A DNA stretch of 64,000 nucleotides, taken from Chitinophaga sp. YR627. Lineage in GTDB: Bacteria; Bacteroidota; Bacteroidia; Chitinophagales; Chitinophagaceae. The translations under genes were made by a program, and so were the position numbers. The notes beneath the pieces are model-generated. The model was not told the DNA's origin. It worked only from the letters and a program-made list of their open reading frames with translations, and did not search any database. This document shows positions 42,127-50,598 of the stretch, piece by piece (the first letter of the stretch is position 1; each line of letters opens with the position of its first letter). The stretch is taken from the NCBI RefSeq assembly GCF_900114995.1, contig NZ_FOUX01000008.1:62001-126000 (forward strand). Reading direction: 5' to 3'.

Positions 42127-43602
42127 ATGCTGAAACGCGTAATCTGTCTTCCATTCCTGATCGGAATGGCGCAGCTCCCTGTTATCTCCAAAGCCCAGCT
42201 AACTAAAGAGAAAAGTGAAAAGCGTATCGTTATTAATAGTAATACTATCCGTGTTGCTGATCTGCTCGGGATCTTTGCCCGGGAAACTGATCTGGAGTTT
42301 TCTTTTAATTCAAAGAAACTGAGTCCATCAAAGATGATAGTCGTCGCACATCATGAACAGACCTTGTCGGCGTGGTTGAAAGAACTGGAGAAGTCGACAG
42401 GGATTCATGTGAGAGTGAAGGGGGATCATATTATACTACAGGATATGCCACCTGCTGTAAATAGTGTGGAATCGGATAATGCATCGCTTGCGGTGAATAA
42501 AAGCAATACCGTAAAAGCTCTTGATGGTAAGAAGGCAGAGAATAATACAATGGCTGGTAATGCTGCTGCGAAGAGATGGAATCTTTCAAAGGGTGATGTG
42601 GCCAAAGTTGTTGATAGTAAGAAAGCAGGGAATAATGTAATAGCAGCTAAGACTTCAGCTGCGCAGGGTATAAAGGATAATGGGAGCAACACACGTGGTG
42701 CTGGAACAGGCGATCTACCTGCTGACGCATTATCCACAGAAAAAGAAACGGCAAAACATGATCAGATTATTGCCGGTAATAAAAGTGATAAACAAGCTCG
42801 CGATCGTGAGAACGAAGCAGTGAATGGAAAAGGAGATCGGGAACAAGCTATTGCATCTATTGATAGAGACCGGACTGCTGCTTCAAAGAATAAGGGTGAC
42901 GCGAAGAGTGAGACGTCCTTGTCAACTGTGCTGAGCGAGGTATTGGGTAAAGGGGAGTTACTTAAGATGCCTGCGCATGAGATGCCTGCACCTGATAAAC
43001 ATATCAGTCTCGCTGCTCATAAAACGGTGGTTTATCCAAAGGATACAACAGTGGCAGCAACTGCAACTATTGCTGATAGTACACGTAAAGAAGCGCCGCC
43101 ATTGCGCACAGTGACCAGAATTGACCTGGGCTTGCAGGGACTCGGTATTTCTCTTGAAGTACCTGTCGGGAGGAAATATACTATTGAGTTTTCCGGTGGT
43201 TTGGGGGGCGGATATGAGGTGTCTGATAGTAGCTTCAGCTATGACTGGGGGCTGCTCAATCCATGTGCATATTTTTCTGTAAATGGTCGTTACTATTATA
43301 ACCGTGACAGAAGGGCGGCAAAAAGAAAGAGTTTGTTGCTGAATGCAGGGGACTATTTTGGGGTGCGTTTAAAGTATACTTCACCTGAAGTTACCGGTGA
43401 TGGTTCTATGAGTGATGCGGTACTGGTTAATGTACATTGGGGCATGCAGCGGCCGATTGGCAGGAAGTGGACGATCAATGGACATGCAGGTATAGGATGG
43501 GGGTATAATGCGATAAATTCGATTGCTCCGTCAGGAGGAAGGGTTTATCCGGCGGCGGAATTTAAAATCTCTTATGCGCTGAACAGGAAACGTCATTTAT
43601 AA
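42127..43602 (+). CDS. STN domain - low-complexity linker - predicted outer-membrane beta-barrel
   Basis: 491 residues in an unusual order. Signal peptide about 1-23. STN domain about 32-105 (IRVADLLGIFARETDLEFSF, then HHEQTLSAWLKEL). Linker about 106-328, rich in Lys, Asp, Asn, Ala and Ser, with two tandem degenerate units at 129-150 and 159-180 (LDGKKAENN and VDSKKAGNN). C-terminal part about 329-491 with alternating strands and aromatic girdles (IDLGLQGLGISLEVPVG, YFSVNGRYYYN, WTINGHAGIGWGY, AEFKISYAL), as in small 8-strand barrels. No TonB plug or carboxypeptidase-like domain is seen. It should signal to the FecR next to it; what it senses is unknown. Confidence 0.7.
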   Translation: MLKRVICLPFLIGMAQLPVISKAQLTKEKSEKRIVINSNTIRVADLLGIFARETDLEFSFNSKKLSPSKMIVVAHHEQTLSAWLKELEKSTGIHVRVKGDHIILQDMPPAVNSVESDNASLAVNKSNTVKALDGKKAENNTMAGNAAAKRWNLSKGDVAKVVDSKKAGNNVIAAKTSAAQGIKDNGSNTRGAGTGDLPADALSTEKETAKHDQIIAGNKSDKQARDRENEAVNGKGDREQAIASIDRDRTAASKNKGDAKSETSLSTVLSEVLGKGELLKMPAHEMPAPDKHISLAAHKTVVYPKDTTVAATATIADSTRKEAPPLRTVTRIDLGLQGLGISLEVPVGRKYTIEFSGGLGGGYEVSDSSFSYDWGLLNPCAYFSVNGRYYYNRDRRAAKRKSLLLNAGDYFGVRLKYTSPEVTGDGSMSDAVLVNVHWGMQRPIGRKWTINGHAGIGWGYNAINSIAPSGGRVYPAAEFKISYALNRKRHL

Positions 43603-43653
43603 ACTACAGCTGAGGGTGTAGAGGAAATAAACAGCTATCCCAGGATCGCGTTA

Positions 43654-43686
43654 AATAACTACCTGTCTCTAACAGGTGCTCAAATA
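43654..43686 (+). repeat. double-hairpin 3' element, copy 3
   Basis: 33 bases with 27 matches to 15968-16000. The stem ACCTGT / ACAGGT is perfect around loop CTCTA. It is followed three bases later by the terminator. It lies 52 bases after the STN-barrel stop. Confidence 0.6.
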
Positions 43687-43688
43687 GG

Positions 43689-43728
43689 CAGCGGGTGTAT
43701 CTTATTGTGGATACACCCGCTGTTGTTT
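43689..43728. terminator. bidirectional terminator
   Basis: A 13-bp stem (CAGCGGGTGTATC at 43689-43701, GATACACCCGCTG at 43710-43722) with an eight-base loop, followed by TTGTTT, between the convergent STN-barrel and LysR genes. Confidence 0.88.
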
Positions 43729-43732
43729 AGTA

Positions 43733-44635
43733 TCATACCGGCAACATCACTTTTCTGAATAAGTCTTTGATCAGACCAATCTCTTCTGCATACATGGTCT
43801 TCTTGCGGGTACCGAAGTGTAAAGTGTTTTTGAGTTTTGTTTTCCCTTCCCACAACAGTTTAATTTCACCGGCGTCAATTTCTTTTCTGCAAAGGAAATC
43901 AGGGATCACAGCGATCCCTTTTCCGCTTTTCAGACAGCGTACGATGGAATTGAGATTCGGTACGATGTAATTAGGGCGGAAGTCAGGATGATGATTGAAG
44001 TTCAGTTTCCAGAAGCGGAACAGGTGCTCCATATCTCCTGTTGTACCGTACCATTTTTCCTGTTTCAGCCAGTCTTCGATCACCTGCATATCTTTTCCTT
44101 TCGCCAGTTTGTTAAAGGCCTTGCTGTCTACTTCATTTCCTGCTACCAGTACGATGGTTTCAGAGGAAAAGGCTTCATGCTCTATGTTGCCGGAAGTGCC
44201 TCTGTGTGGTGTAATGATGAGGTCCAGAATACCTTTGTCAAGGTTATCCAGCATCTCCGGATATTCTCCGAAACGGATGATGACATTAAAGGGAAGTGTG
44301 GATATATACTGTTCCAATGTGATCTGAAACGTTTCGAAACACATACCTACACTGATGGTAGGTGTATGTATCTCTGTACTTTTCTGAAAGTTCTTTTCAG
44401 CATCTTCCAGTTTATTCAGTGGTTCTATGATGAAGTTATAGAAGACCTTTCCTTTCTCCGTGGGGATCATTTTCCGGCCTGTTCTTTCGAAGAGTTTATA
44501 TCCGACATAGTTCTCCAGCGAACTTAAGTGCAGACTAACACCCGGCTGCGAAATAAAAAGGCTTTCGGCAGCGCCGGTAAGGGTGCCGGTCTTATATATT
44601 GCTTTAAATGTTCTGTACCATTCCAGATTTACCAT
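43733..44635 (-). CDS. LysR-family transcriptional regulator
   Basis: 300 residues from ATG 44635. A longer open frame reaches 45097, but it runs antisense through the MdaB-like gene and is not homologous. Winged helix 1-60 (MVNLEWYRTFKAIYKTGTLT, SLFISQPGVSLHLSSLENYV), then the periplasmic-binding-like effector domain. Divergent from an oxidoreductase / aldo-keto reductase pair, the usual arrangement for a LysR activator of its neighbours, often in response to electrophiles or oxidants. Confidence 0.92.
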   Translation of the reverse strand: MVNLEWYRTFKAIYKTGTLTGAAESLFISQPGVSLHLSSLENYVGYKLFERTGRKMIPTEKGKVFYNFIIEPLNKLEDAEKNFQKSTEIHTPTISVGMCFETFQITLEQYISTLPFNVIIRFGEYPEMLDNLDKGILDLIITPHRGTSGNIEHEAFSSETIVLVAGNEVDSKAFNKLAKGKDMQVIEDWLKQEKWYGTTGDMEHLFRFWKLNFNHHPDFRPNYIVPNLNSIVRCLKSGKGIAVIPDFLCRKEIDAGEIKLLWEGKTKLKNTLHFGTRKKTMYAEEIGLIKDLFRKVMLPV

Positions 44636-44660
44636 AACAATAGCTATTATAATTCTGATA

Positions 44661-44668
44661 CAAAGGTA
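44661..44668 (-). promoter_or_regulatory. -7 promoter box of the LysR gene
   Basis: On the minus strand TACCTTTG, a TAnnTTTG match, 25 bases upstream of the ATG at 44635. Confidence 0.5.
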
Positions 44669-44704
44669 TGAATTAACTTGTTTTAATAATACCGTTAGTC
44701 GATC

Positions 44705-44712
44705 TACTTTTG
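44705..44712 (+). promoter_or_regulatory. -7 promoter box of the mdaB-like gene
   Basis: TACTTTTG, a TAnnTTTG match, 25 bases before ATG 44738. A TTG at 44678-44680 lies 24 bases upstream, a little far for -33. The region between the two divergent boxes is the likely LysR operator. Confidence 0.5.
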
Positions 44713-44737
44713 TGTTGTCAAAAGAAAAACACACAAT

Positions 44738-45337
44738 ATGACAAAGGTATTTATCATCAATGGAGGTCAGCAGTTCGGCCATTCCGGCGGCCGTTTCAAT
44801 GAGACTGTTTCGGCAGCTACCGCGGAATTCTTTACAAACAGACCGGGCTTTGAGGTGAAAACCACCAATATCAATCACGCATACGATCTGAAGGAAGAAG
44901 TGGAAAAGTATAAATGGGCAGACGTCGTGATCTATCATACACCGATCTGGTGGTTTCAATTGCCACATGGCTTTAAAGCATATATAGACAAGGTATTTAC
45001 AGAAGGGCATGGTACGGGTATTTATAAAAGCGATGGCCGTTCTTCTGCCAATCCTACCATCAACTATGGTACAGGAGGGATGCTGCATGGTAAGCAATAT
45101 ATGGTCACTACTTCCTGGAATGCGCCAAAAGAAGCGTTTACATTACCGGATGAGTTCTTTCAGCAGACCAGTGTGGACGACGGGATCCTGTTTGGCTTCC
45201 ACCGCATGAATGCATTTATCGGTATGAAACCGTTACCGGGTATGCACTTTCATGACATAGAAAAGAATGCGGATATCCCAAGGGATCTGGGCGTGTATAC
45301 CGCTCATCTGGAAAATGTATTTACAAACCTGAATTAA
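44738..45337 (+). CDS. MdaB-like NAD(P)H:quinone oxidoreductase
   Basis: 199 residues with the flavodoxin-like fold of the NQO/MdaB family: KVFIINGGQQFGHSGGRFN (FMN/FAD phosphate loop), HTPIWWFQLPHGFKAYIDKV and NYGTGGMLHGKQYMVTTSWNAP. E. coli MdaB reduces quinones by two electrons. Cytosolic, first gene of a two-gene unit (gap 11 bases) with an aldo/keto reductase, divergent from LysR; probably an inducible detoxification unit for reactive quinones or carbonyls. Confidence 0.9.
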   Translation: MTKVFIINGGQQFGHSGGRFNETVSAATAEFFTNRPGFEVKTTNINHAYDLKEEVEKYKWADVVIYHTPIWWFQLPHGFKAYIDKVFTEGHGTGIYKSDGRSSANPTINYGTGGMLHGKQYMVTTSWNAPKEAFTLPDEFFQQTSVDDGILFGFHRMNAFIGMKPLPGMHFHDIEKNADIPRDLGVYTAHLENVFTNLN

Positions 45338-45348
45338 GTTAGACTGAT

Positions 45349-46338
45349 ATGGAATACAGAAAATTAGGCAATACGAACCTGCAGTTATCCACAATTACCT
45401 ATGGCGCATTTGCTATTGGTGGTAACATGTGGGGCGGAAATGAAAAACAGGATTCAATCGCGGCGGTACATGCATCACTGGATCAGGGTGTGACCACCAT
45501 TGACACCGCTCCTTTTTATGGATTTGGTCTGAGTGAAGAACTGATTGGAGAAGCGATAAAAGGAAAGGACAGAAGTAAGATACAGTTACTGACCAAATTT
45601 GGGCTGGTATGGGATGGCAGCAACCAGGGAAAAGGTGAATATTTCTTTGATGCGTCTGCCGACGGAAAGAATATTCCTGTGTATAAGTATGCTTCCAAAG
45701 CGAATATCATCAAAGAACTGGAAGAGAGTCTGAAAAGACTGGGTACTGATTATGTTGATCTGTTACAATTGCACTGGCCGGATGCGACTACGCCTATCGA
45801 TGAAACCATGGAAGCACTGGATACCCTGATCCGTCAGGGCAAAATCCGCGCTGCGGGTGTGAGTAACTATAATCTTGCACAGATGGAGGAAGCTGCGAAG
45901 ACAATACAACTGGCTTCCAATCAGGTGCCTTACAGCATGCTGAACAGAGGTATCGAACAGGAGCTGGTACCGTATACGATCGAACAGCAGATTGGTATTA
46001 TTGCTTATAGTCCGCTGGAAAGAGGGCTGCTGACCGGTAAGTATTTCCGCGATGCCGCACTGAAGGCAGACGACCATCGCAATGGTTATTTCGGTCAGTT
46101 CGCTGCTGATAAGGTAAAAGCATTCCTGGATAGCATCACGCCACTGGCAGAAAGTAAGAAGGCTTCACTGGCGCAGCTGGTATTACGCTGGACGACCTTA
46201 CAGCCAGGTATCACCATCGTGCTGGCGGGTGCAAGAAATGCAGCACAGGCCATACAGAATGCGGCTGCTATGAACGTACAACTGACTACAGATGAGATAG
46301 GTTTTATTAATGGAGAACTCGAAAAAGTATATAGCTGA
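45349..46338 (+). CDS. aldo/keto reductase
   Basis: 329 residues, a complete (alpha/beta)8 barrel. The catalytic tetrad is readable: D52 and Y57 (IDTAPFYG), K83 (LLTKFG) and H142 (LQLHWPD). NADPH-binding end: VLAGARNAAQAIQN. Resembles the AKR11/AKR12-like bacterial general stress group. Cotranscribed with the MdaB-like gene. Confidence 0.93.
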   Translation: MEYRKLGNTNLQLSTITYGAFAIGGNMWGGNEKQDSIAAVHASLDQGVTTIDTAPFYGFGLSEELIGEAIKGKDRSKIQLLTKFGLVWDGSNQGKGEYFFDASADGKNIPVYKYASKANIIKELEESLKRLGTDYVDLLQLHWPDATTPIDETMEALDTLIRQGKIRAAGVSNYNLAQMEEAAKTIQLASNQVPYSMLNRGIEQELVPYTIEQQIGIIAYSPLERGLLTGKYFRDAALKADDHRNGYFGQFAADKVKAFLDSITPLAESKKASLAQLVLRWTTLQPGITIVLAGARNAAQAIQNAAAMNVQLTTDEIGFINGELEKVYS

Positions 46339-46400
46339 CTGGCTGTGTAAGTAAAATGAGCGATAAATAACTAATATGTACTTTCTGTAGAGAGTTTCTG

Positions 46401-46432
46401 ATCCTGGTAACAAAAGTTACCAGGATTTTTTA
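46401..46432 (+). terminator. rho-independent terminator
   Basis: ATCCTGGTAAC and GTTACCAGGAT with a four-base loop (46401-46426), followed by five more T. Lies 62 bases after the aldo/keto reductase stop. Confidence 0.92.
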
Positions 46433-46479
46433 TATTTTAGGTAATATAATATCAAAGGGACCTGTAAACAGTTTATGAA

Positions 46480-46887
46480 ATGAAGACCACCAACTACTAC
46501 AACACTTTTATTGAAGTGGCTGATGATTGCCCCGTTAAAGCAGCTGAAGTGCCCCCTGTCAGAGGAGAAAAGACGATTGCCAACATAGAATTTGAGCTGT
46601 TGGTTGATAACCCGTATGAGTTTACTTCAGATGATGTACTTTTTCATGTACACGCTGCCAAGCGTCAGTTGAGAACGCAGGAGTTTGACGTAGAAAGAGA
46701 ACAGTTCTTTTCTAAGGGGCAGGCTTGTTTCCGTTCATCTCCTTTAACCAAGCGCTATGGCTGGGGAGCTCACTTTGATGCAGATGGCCGGATGGCGATC
46801 TATGCGGTCGAATCGGACGAGTATCAGCAGTTTGCAAAAGACAGATCGCTGAAGCAGGTGAAGGCGATGCGATCTAAGAAGGTTTAA
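46480..46887 (+). CDS. DUF6157-family cytosolic protein
   Basis: 135 residues, no signal. Conserved N-terminus TTNYYNTFIEVADDCPVK and the later KRYGWGAHFDADGRMAIYAVES mark this small family, widespread in soil bacteria and of unknown function. Probably transcribed alone. Confidence 0.82.
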   Translation: MKTTNYYNTFIEVADDCPVKAAEVPPVRGEKTIANIEFELLVDNPYEFTSDDVLFHVHAAKRQLRTQEFDVEREQFFSKGQACFRSSPLTKRYGWGAHFDADGRMAIYAVESDEYQQFAKDRSLKQVKAMRSKKV

Positions 46888-46965
46888 TATATGATATGGT
46901 AAATTTTTTAATAGTTTAGCAGGAGAAAATCCCCTGTACATGGAAGCTATGTACCCTATACACCT

Positions 46966-47790
46966 ATGTTTATTTTAAACACCATTCTGGTGAGCATACT
47001 CACCTGTTTACCATCCAACGAAAGAACTGCAACAGCAAAAGAAAAGATAATTGTATCTGCATCAATGGATACCGCTGCTATATCTTATAATGATGATGCG
47101 CCGCCGGTAATCAGGGTGATTACTGATAGTCTGGAGGTAGCTGCATTACGCAATAAGATCAGGGCTGCCAATGCGAAGATTGTAAAGGGCAAGTGGGACA
47201 GTCCTGAAGCAGAGTGGGGCAGAGGCGTCAGATTATATAGCTTTCGCGAGAAACCCCGTACCGGTATTACGTCACATCCTTTTGATACCATCGTCAATGA
47301 GTTCCTGGCAGCAGGTATACTGCATAAACGTCCGAAGTACAATGAGATCTATTTCCCAAAGGGAACATCAGAACACGACCGGGAAGCGTTTATTGATGAA
47401 TTGTTTTGCTATTCACCTACTGAAGTCTGGTTTGAGGGTAAGATCGGCGATTTCCCTGTACAGTTTACCAACCTGTTTAAGGCGTTTGCCAGGAATAGCG
47501 GAGGGGTATTAAAAGATATGACCGTGATGAGTGAGTGCAATGAAAAGACCTGTAAGTATACGATCAGTATCTGTTATAAGCAATATGGTTTTGTAGCCAC
47601 TTTTAAGGATTGCAGCCGGTATTTCAATATCAATGCGATCAATGGTTTGCTGGCGAAGATATCTGCATATTCCGGCTCTAAAAAACGTTTTACGCGGGTC
47701 ATCACTGGTGATCCTACTATGCGGTATGTATTCGGAGATCCGGTGAAAGTGAAAAAGGTAATGAGAAAATACGGTTTTGTTCCTATATGA
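46966..47790 (+). CDS. hypothetical protein
   Basis: 274 residues. The first 15 residues are hydrophobic (MFILNTILVSILTCL) and could be a weak signal or lipoprotein anchor with Cys14. The rest is soluble, basic near the end (KKRFTRVITG, VKVKKVMRKYGFVPI), with four Cys (FCYS, ECNEKTCKY, CYKQYG, DCSRYF) in the middle. I do not recognise a family. Followed by a terminator. Confidence 0.6.
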   Translation: MFILNTILVSILTCLPSNERTATAKEKIIVSASMDTAAISYNDDAPPVIRVITDSLEVAALRNKIRAANAKIVKGKWDSPEAEWGRGVRLYSFREKPRTGITSHPFDTIVNEFLAAGILHKRPKYNEIYFPKGTSEHDREAFIDELFCYSPTEVWFEGKIGDFPVQFTNLFKAFARNSGGVLKDMTVMSECNEKTCKYTISICYKQYGFVATFKDCSRYFNINAINGLLAKISAYSGSKKRFTRVITGDPTMRYVFGDPVKVKKVMRKYGFVPI

Positions 47791-47807
47791 TGAATATGGT
47801 TTTAAAT

Positions 47808-47843
47808 AACAAAGCGTCCGCTGGGAGCGAGACGCTTTGTGTT
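47808..47843. terminator. bidirectional terminator
   Basis: ACAAAGCGTC (47809-47818) and GACGCTTTGT (47831-47840) with an inner stem CGCT/AGCG. Lies between the convergent hypothetical gene and the T9SS propeller gene. Confidence 0.85.
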
Positions 47844-47868
47844 GCAGGACAGGATTAAAACAGGACAG

Positions 47869-50499
47869 CTATAATTTGATAAACTTAAATTTCTTTACTT
47901 CTCCTCCCGGTTTGGTTTCTACCAGCATGAAGTAAACACCAGCAGCCAACCGGCTGATAGGCATGTTGATCGTTGTCTGGCCGCTTGGGATGTTATATTG
48001 CTGGATGGAATATTGTCTGCCGGAAACATCCACAATTAATACCCTGAATTTCGCGGCTTCCGTTACACCCTGTACACGCAGGTTGATCATATCCGCAGCT
48101 GGTACCGGATAGATGTACATGTCACGTGCGTTCAGTTTTACGGTATCTGAATAAGCAAAGGAATTATCCTGGCTAACCAGTTTCAGGCGGTAGTAAACAT
48201 TGCCTGATTTTGCTGCGAGATCATAGAAATCCAGGTCTTCGTGGTTATAGTAAAAGCGGCCATTACTATTAGTGGCCTGTTGTGTGTTGATCAGGGAGAA
48301 GTCTTTGTTATTGGTGCTTCTTTCCAGTTCGTAGTGTAATAATCCTTCTTCATTTTGTGTTCTCCATTCCAGGAAGGCGTTGCGTCCCTGGAGACGGCCT
48401 GTAAAGGAATTCAGGAAGACCAGCTGTGGTGTGAGCAGGTTTGTCAGCTGATATTTCACTACCCCCAGGTCAGCAGTGGCGAAATAGATATCTGCATGAT
48501 CTGCAAAGAATCGAAAATCCATAGAAGCGTTACACGCAATATAATCGAGTGCGGAGGCTGGAACGCCTGACCATTTAGCCCCTTTGTTGGTACTGAATAC
48601 TAATCTGGTATCACCGAAAATATCAGTAGCTGATGCGCCTAAAAGATGTCCGTCAACGGCATTGGAAAAGGAGATTTTTTTCAAACCGGTTGTTTCCAGG
48701 GTACGGGTCCAGTTCTCAGCACTGTCCGTTGTCTGATAGATACCCTGCGTCGTGACAATCACCATTTCTTTTTTATCAAAAGGATTGGTATCCATATCCC
48801 ATATCATATCGATGCCTTCTGTCAGGTCTTCCAGTCCTTTGCCTTTTTCACCCCAGGTAATCCCCCCATCCGTCGATGTATACACACGATGACCACTGGT
48901 GATGAAGAGGGTTTGTCCGTCTCCTTCCGGGATGTAAACATCTGTGATCAGGCTGTTACCGGATGCTGCGACCGGTGTTTGTTCGGGTTGGGTACGATCA
49001 GCAAAGTCCAGTTTAAAAAGGGCGGAAAACGCATTATAATAAGAGTAGGATACCCAGTAGCGGTCTTTATGATTAGGATCGCGTTTGATGGCGTCCAGGC
49101 CTGTGGCATAGTCATCAGAAGGTAGTCGCTTTACGGTAGCGCCATAATCATCACTGAAATATAGCTCTGATGGATTCAGGAAATCGTCGCAGGGTCTAAA
49201 GAAGAACACGCGGCCCTGTATGGCGGTGTCGGGTATCACATAGTAATTCTCGTACGTAAAGGAGTATACGGGTAAGGTATCATGCATGATGGCCGCTCCG
49301 CTGTGCAGGTTTCTGGAGATATAGCCTCCCTGGGTGGAATAGTACAGCCGTTGATCTGTACCATTGCCTGCCAGTCCTGTACTTTTTACCAGGTAGGAAG
49401 GAGTCTTTAGTTTTTCGAATGTCTTTCCACCATCACCGGAGTGTTGCGGCCAGGCATCTGAGAAGACGAGGATATCATTACTGTTTTTAGGGTTGATCAC
49501 CAGAGAAACGCCGCTGGCATATGTCTGGGATCTGGATTCAAATACGGTGGATGTCCAGTGTTGTCCACCATCGCTACTTTTCAGGATCTCGTTTTCTTCC
49601 AGCATCCACATATGCTGCGGATTGCCCGGATCGTACTGAATGGTAATAATGTTGTTGAGTGTCTGGTCAGTAAAGGTAACCGGTACCTGGCTGAAGGTAT
49701 GGCCACTGTCCTGTGTATGGTATACGGCTTCTGCTGCTTCGCCGAAGTTGATGAAGCTACAGAGGAAGAAGTCATTGTGATTTTTAGGATGGAAGACAAC
49801 GGCATTCAGAGCGCCTTTACCGGCGAGTACTTCGCGCCAGTGTTGTCCTTCATCAGCAGAGATGTATAAACCTCCGTTTACGCCCAGGGCGCCCAGACCT
49901 CTTGCGAGGTAGATCTTTTTCTGGTCATCCGGATGAAAGAAGCTGTTAAGGATATGCACGCCGTCATGTTCGGTACTGTAGTAGATAGTGCTGAAGTGCT
50001 TACCACCATCTTTGGTAAAGTATACTTCTGTGAACTGTGCCCAGGTATCCGGATCTCTGTAGGCAGTGTTAATTACCACCTTATCTGCTTTCTCATCAGC
50101 GATATCATAGCTTACTACGAATGCTTTCATTTCCTGGTCGGGTGTGACAAAATGTCTGACAACCGCTTTGCTTTCAATGTCTATCACATACAGGCCATTG
50201 TTATTGATCTCGGGTGCGGTCGCTATCAGGGAGAAGGCTTTATGGCCGGGCAGGAATTTGAATTGCGAAATGGCGGTTGCGCTATTCTCAAAGGAATAGA
50301 AGATGGTCCATGTTTTACCACGGTCATCTGAAACCAGGATATGGTTATTCAGCGTACGCGCGTAGATCCTGTCGGGTACGGACGGGTCGGGTGTAACATC
50401 CCAGAGTCGGCCGAAGTCACCGGTTGACTCAAAAGAGAGTTGCGCACTGGCTGAAAAAAACAGTAGGAGAAGGAGATGAACGAGTAAAATTTTTCTCAT
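47869..50499 (-). CDS. secreted BNR/sortilin-like beta-propeller protein with T9SS sorting domain
   Basis: 876 residues from ATG 50499, which starts the signal peptide MRKILLVHLLLLLFFSASAQ; the frame opens 28 codons earlier with no signal. Most of the chain (about 30-680) is BNR / VPS10-type repeats with Asp-box-like S-x-D-x-G-x-x-W units: VSDDRGKTWT, ISADEGQHWRE, KSSDGGQHWT, TSTDGGITWG, QTTDSAENWT. Then a fibronectin-like stretch (about 700-790) and a T9SS type A tail (YIYPVPAADMINLRV to KKFKFIKL). BNR propellers occur in sialidases and binding proteins; no catalytic set is evident, so a surface binding role is likely. Confidence 0.85.
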   Translation of the reverse strand: MRKILLVHLLLLLFFSASAQLSFESTGDFGRLWDVTPDPSVPDRIYARTLNNHILVSDDRGKTWTIFYSFENSATAISQFKFLPGHKAFSLIATAPEINNNGLYVIDIESKAVVRHFVTPDQEMKAFVVSYDIADEKADKVVINTAYRDPDTWAQFTEVYFTKDGGKHFSTIYYSTEHDGVHILNSFFHPDDQKKIYLARGLGALGVNGGLYISADEGQHWREVLAGKGALNAVVFHPKNHNDFFLCSFINFGEAAEAVYHTQDSGHTFSQVPVTFTDQTLNNIITIQYDPGNPQHMWMLEENEILKSSDGGQHWTSTVFESRSQTYASGVSLVINPKNSNDILVFSDAWPQHSGDGGKTFEKLKTPSYLVKSTGLAGNGTDQRLYYSTQGGYISRNLHSGAAIMHDTLPVYSFTYENYYVIPDTAIQGRVFFFRPCDDFLNPSELYFSDDYGATVKRLPSDDYATGLDAIKRDPNHKDRYWVSYSYYNAFSALFKLDFADRTQPEQTPVAASGNSLITDVYIPEGDGQTLFITSGHRVYTSTDGGITWGEKGKGLEDLTEGIDMIWDMDTNPFDKKEMVIVTTQGIYQTTDSAENWTRTLETTGLKKISFSNAVDGHLLGASATDIFGDTRLVFSTNKGAKWSGVPASALDYIACNASMDFRFFADHADIYFATADLGVVKYQLTNLLTPQLVFLNSFTGRLQGRNAFLEWRTQNEEGLLHYELERSTNNKDFSLINTQQATNSNGRFYYNHEDLDFYDLAAKSGNVYYRLKLVSQDNSFAYSDTVKLNARDMYIYPVPAADMINLRVQGVTEAAKFRVLIVDVSGRQYSIQQYNIPSGQTTINMPISRLAAGVYFMLVETKPGGEVKKFKFIKL

Positions 50500-50598
50500 G
50501 AATTTTGGTCGATTGGGTGCTGTGTGAAAGTACCCCCCTTCTCTTAAAGCGCCTATGTAATTAACAGGACAGTGGCCGGACAAAGTGTGACATTTCCC

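Noticed and set aside
44636..45097. Upstream extension of the LysR frame on the minus strand
   Set aside because: The extra 154 residues are unlike any LysR protein and run antisense through the well-supported MdaB-like gene; the true N-terminus MVNLEWYRTF begins at 44635.
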